NCBI GenBank assembly: GCA_946479335.1
Contig: CAMLFP010000235.1
Span: 1-8,644, forward strand
Source: an uncultured Archangium sp.
GTDB taxonomy: Bacteria > Myxococcota > Myxococcia > Myxococcales > Myxococcaceae
Reading direction: 5' to 3'
DNA length: 8,644 nt
Each line of letters starts with the position of its first letter. Within the stretch, counting starts at the first letter, position 1. Below are positions 6,747 through 8,644 of the stretch, piece by piece. The position numbers and the translations under genes are program-made. The notes beneath the pieces are model-generated. The model did no database searches, was not told the DNA's origin, and saw only the letters and a program-made list of their open reading frames with translations.

Positions 6747-6764
6747 GGGAGGATCTACGTCTCC
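6747..6764 (-). promoter_or_regulatory. Small hairpin at the eutC start region
   Basis: On the minus strand GAGGA-GACGTAGA-TCCTC forms a perfect 5-bp stem with an 8-base loop, ending four bases before the GTG. The upstream arm holds the only Shine-Dalgarno-like purine run, too far from GTG (about 17 bases) in the open form. It could hide the site or bring it closer by folding. This is speculative, since such a short stem can arise by chance. Confidence 0.25.
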
Positions 6765-6771
6765 TCGACCG

Positions 6772-6790
6772 CTGCGGCAACGTGTCGCAG
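6772..6790. promoter_or_regulatory. Inverted repeat (possible operator) between eutC and the YtkA-like gene
   Basis: CTGCGGCAACGTGTCGCAG pairs arm to arm over 8 positions (one of them G-T) around a 3-base centre. It sits mid-way in the 81-bp divergent spacer (6744-6824), 29 bp upstream of eutC and 34 bp upstream of the plus-strand operon. This position suits a regulator controlling one or both directions. No clear -35/-10 or sigma-54 elements were seen in the spacer. Confidence 0.35.
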
Positions 6791-6824
6791 CCCCGCCGCG
6801 CGCCGCGGCAGTAAGTGCAACGCC

Positions 6825-7202
6825 ATGAAGTGGCGAAGCCTCCTGATTCTCCTGTGCGGCTGCGGCAGCGGTGCCCTCACCCCGAACACCTTCGGCGACG
6901 AGCCGCTGCAGACGCTGACCACCTCGTCGGGCCTCGAGGTGAAGCTGTGGACCAACCCGCAGCCGCCGGCGCGCGGGCAGCTCGCGGTGAAGTTCGATTT
7001 CGTCGGCCACCACGCCGACGACATCACCGCGGAGGTGACGCCGTGGATGCCCGCGATGGGTCATGGCACCGCCAGCGTCTCCACCGATGACGCGCTCGTC
7101 GCCGAGGGCCTGAGCCTCTACATGCCGGGCACCTGGGAGCTGCGCACTCAACTGAGCGGCGCGGTCTCCGACGCGTTCGTGGTGGAGCTCTCCATCCCAT
7201 GA
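6825..7202 (+). CDS. YtkA/FixH-like small lipoprotein
   Basis: A 125-aa exported protein. MKWRSLLILLCGCGSG looks like a lipoprotein signal (lipobox LCGC, Cys13), although Cys at -2 is not typical. The mature part is one immunoglobulin-like beta-sandwich with the sequence style of YtkA-like/FixH-like domains: GLEVKLWTNPQPPARG (about 36-51), PWMPAMGHGTA (73-83) and LYMPGTWELR (98-107). M75, M78, H80, M100 and the H62-H63 pair could bind a soft metal such as copper, as in other periplasmic sandwich proteins, but this is inference. It is first of three genes. Its TGA overlaps the next gene's ATG by four bases (ATGA), so they form an operon. No good Shine-Dalgarno precedes ATG 6825. The family call is moderate and the function is unknown. 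Confidence 0.75.
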   Translation: MKWRSLLILLCGCGSGALTPNTFGDEPLQTLTTSSGLEVKLWTNPQPPARGQLAVKFDFVGHHADDITAEVTPWMPAMGHGTASVSTDDALVAEGLSLYMPGTWELRTQLSGAVSDAFVVELSIP

Positions 7203-8092
7203 GGTGGGTGCTGCTGCTCTGCGCGCTCGCTCCCGCCGTCGCGGCGGCGCAGGCGTGTTGCGCGGGCGGCAGTGCATTGACGCCGGGGCGCCTGCAGCTC
7301 CACGAAGACGCGGCGGTCGGCATCTCGCTCAAGGTGAACGACGTCGAGGGCAGCTTCGATTCGCGGCGGCGCTTCGTCGCCAACCCGCGCGGCGCGCACG
7401 AGTTCGGCCTGGAGCAGGAGCTCTTCGTCACGCTCCGCGCCTTCGAGCGCGCGCAGGTCAGCTTCCTGATTCCCTTCGTGCAGACGTTTCGCTGGGCCGC
7501 GCCGATTCAAGACACGGGCGGCGGCCTCGGCGACGTCAACATGAGCGCCCGCTACGACTTCGTCGGCGCGGGTGAACACGAGGTGCTCCCCGGCATCGCC
7601 GCGCTCGCCGGCCTCACCGCCCCGAGCGGCAGGCCGCCGGAGACCTCGGCGCGACCGCTGGCCAGCGACGCCACCGGCGCGGGCGCGTTCCAGGTCAACC
7701 TCGGCGTGGCGCTCGAACAGAACTTCGGCGCGTGGCTGGTGAACCTGAGCGGGCTCGTCGCGCTGCGCACCCAACGGCAGGTGAACGGGCTCACCTCGCA
7801 GCTCGGGCCGCAATTCACCGCGCTCGCCGCCGTCGGGTACACCTTCGACAACGACGCCGCGCTGGTGCTCTCCGCCACCTACGCCGCGGAGACCGACGCC
7901 TTCATCAACGGCGCGCGCGTGGCCCGGAGCGCTCGCGCCGCGACGACGCTGGGCGTGACGGGGACGCTGCCGCTCGGCGACGCGTGGAGACTTCAGGGTG
8001 GCGTGAGCTGGGTGCTGCCGGTGCCCGGCCTCGGTCAGAATCAAACCTCCGGCCCGGGACTCACCGTGACCCTCCTTCGAGCGTGGCTATGA
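7199..8092 (+). CDS. Predicted outer-membrane beta-barrel protein
   Basis: A 297-aa exported protein. MRWVLLLCALAPAVAAAQA is a clear type I signal peptide, and the mature protein starts with Cys-Cys (20-21) in CCAGGSALTPGRL. The rest alternates hydrophobic and polar residues in strand-length blocks with G/D/N-rich turns (for example LGDVNMSARYDFVG, FTALAAVGYTFDND, AALVLSATYAA and WRLQGGVSWVLPVPG). This is typical of a roughly 10-12-strand porin-like barrel such as the MetA-pathway or generic 'transporter' group. It ends LLRAWL rather than with the usual aromatic residue. GGAG lies 11 bases before the ATG inside the upstream gene. Overlaps of four bases join it to both neighbours (ATGA at 7199 and 8089). 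The substrate is unknown. Its co-operonic YtkA-like lipoprotein and redoxin suggest a small molecule or metal handled across the envelope. Confidence 0.8.
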   Translation: MRWVLLLCALAPAVAAAQACCAGGSALTPGRLQLHEDAAVGISLKVNDVEGSFDSRRRFVANPRGAHEFGLEQELFVTLRAFERAQVSFLIPFVQTFRWAAPIQDTGGGLGDVNMSARYDFVGAGEHEVLPGIAALAGLTAPSGRPPETSARPLASDATGAGAFQVNLGVALEQNFGAWLVNLSGLVALRTQRQVNGLTSQLGPQFTALAAVGYTFDNDAALVLSATYAAETDAFINGARVARSARAATTLGVTGTLPLGDAWRLQGGVSWVLPVPGLGQNQTSGPGLTVTLLRAWL

Positions 8093-8634
8093 CTCTCCTT
8101 CTCTCTCTCGTCCTCGCAGCGAACCTCGGTGATGCGTCGGTGCCTGCGCTGAAGCTCGAGGGGACCGACGGCCGCACGCACGACCTGAAGACTGACGTGG
8201 CCGCCGCGCCGTTCACCGTCTTCTACTTCTTCGGGCGCAAGTGCCCGTGCGTGAAGGCGCACGACGCCGTGGTGAACAAGCTGCAGCTCGAGTTCGCCGC
8301 GCGCGGCGTGCGGTTCTTCGTCGTCGACTCCGAGGTCGGCGCGTCGCTCGACGCCGACAAACCGGAGGCCGAGAAGCGTGGGTACACGATGCCGATGCTC
8401 ATCGACGCCGACGGGCAGCTCAGCCGCGCGCTGGGCGCCAACTTCGCGTCGGCCACTGTCGTCGTCGATCGCGATGGGCACGTGCTCTTCCGCGGAGGCA
8501 TCGACTCGGCTCGCCATGAGCCCGACGCGAACTCGACGCCGTACCTGCGCGACGCGCTCACCGCGCTGCTCGACGGGAAACAGCCGCCCGTCACCGAGCC
8601 GAAGACGCTCGGCTGTTACCTGCGCCGCAAGTAG
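8089..8634 (+). CDS. Periplasmic redoxin (AhpC/TlpA-type thioredoxin fold) with Cys-Pro-Cys site
   Basis: A 181-aa protein with a short hydrophobic N-terminus (MTLLLSLVLAANLGDA), probably a signal peptide, so it would be periplasmic. The thioredoxin-like fold is seen as LEGTDGRTHDL (23-33), strand FTVFYFFGRKCPC (42-54), FFVVDSEVG (76-84), YTMPMLIDADG (99-109) with the usual cis-proline-like P102, and ATVVVDRDGHVLFRGGID (122-139). The active-site region is C52-P-C54 rather than CxxC. C176 in the C-terminal TLGCYL is a possible third redox or metal ligand. The likely role is thiol-disulfide exchange or metal-thiol transfer in the envelope; a peroxidase role is less likely because the Prx PxxxTxxC context is missing. 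The ATG overlaps the barrel gene's stop (ATGA), making it the third gene of the operon. Only ten bases follow, and no terminator is visible in them. Confidence 0.85.
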   Translation: MTLLLSLVLAANLGDASVPALKLEGTDGRTHDLKTDVAAAPFTVFYFFGRKCPCVKAHDAVVNKLQLEFAARGVRFFVVDSEVGASLDADKPEAEKRGYTMPMLIDADGQLSRALGANFASATVVVDRDGHVLFRGGIDSARHEPDANSTPYLRDALTALLDGKQPPVTEPKTLGCYLRRK

Positions 8635-8644
8635 GCCGACGCGA

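Noticed and set aside
6808..6823. Sigma-54-like element (GGCAGTAAGTGCAA)
   Set aside because: The spacing between GG and GC is 8 rather than the required 10 bases, and it sits too close to the start codon.
5814..6824. N-terminal extension of the YtkA-like protein through eutC
   Set aside because: The extension is antisense to eutC, and the lipoprotein-type signal starts at ATG 6825.
7148..8044. Minus-strand open frame (298 aa) opposite the beta-barrel gene
   Set aside because: Low-complexity Arg/Glu/Ala sequence. The plus strand has a signal peptide, barrel-like strands and ATGA coupling at both ends.

Overview
The window is very GC-rich (roughly 70% by eye), with tightly packed genes, strong G/C third-position bias and long antisense shadow frames. 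Four of the seven complete genes carry export signals, and a fifth partial gene does too. Two are lipoproteins with FG-GAP or collagen-like/DUF7151-type repeats. This mix suggests a Myxococcota (myxobacteria-type) chromosome. That placement is an inference from composition and protein style, not from a marker gene. No tRNA, rRNA, insertion sequence, phage gene or CRISPR array was seen.

Left block, minus strand (1-3187): a two-gene unit. A 387-aa lipoprotein with five FG-GAP/VCBS calcium-type loops (3187-2024) is followed after 22 bp by a secreted protein (2001 to beyond the left edge) built from two copies of a ~375-residue module. Across a ~100-bp divergent region with two inverted repeats lies a plus-strand 639-aa surface lipoprotein (3288-5207). 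It has four DUF7151-like repeats, each holding an EF-hand-like loop, joined by Gly-X-Y linkers and followed by a glycine-rich repeat region. These three genes look like a cell-surface module.

Middle block, minus strand (5209-6743): eutC (ethanolamine ammonia-lyase small subunit, starting at GTG 6743) and eutL (trimeric-type bacterial microcompartment shell protein) overlap by one base. They appear in the canonical eutB-eutC-eutL order, but eutB and all other eut genes are missing here. The pair is boxed in by a divergent gene on one side and a convergent gene ending one base away on the other. Both proteins look intact, so partners should be elsewhere in the genome.

Right block, plus strand (6825-8634): three exported proteins joined by two ATGA overlaps. 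They are a small YtkA/FixH-like lipoprotein with a Met/His motif, a 297-aa predicted outer-membrane beta-barrel with a Cys-Cys pair at its mature N-terminus, and a 181-aa periplasmic thioredoxin-fold protein with a Cys-Pro-Cys site. This cassette is the best candidate for an uncharacterised envelope system. A role in metal (copper) handling or thiol redox is a hypothesis only. An 81-bp divergent region holding a 19-bp inverted repeat separates it from eutC.
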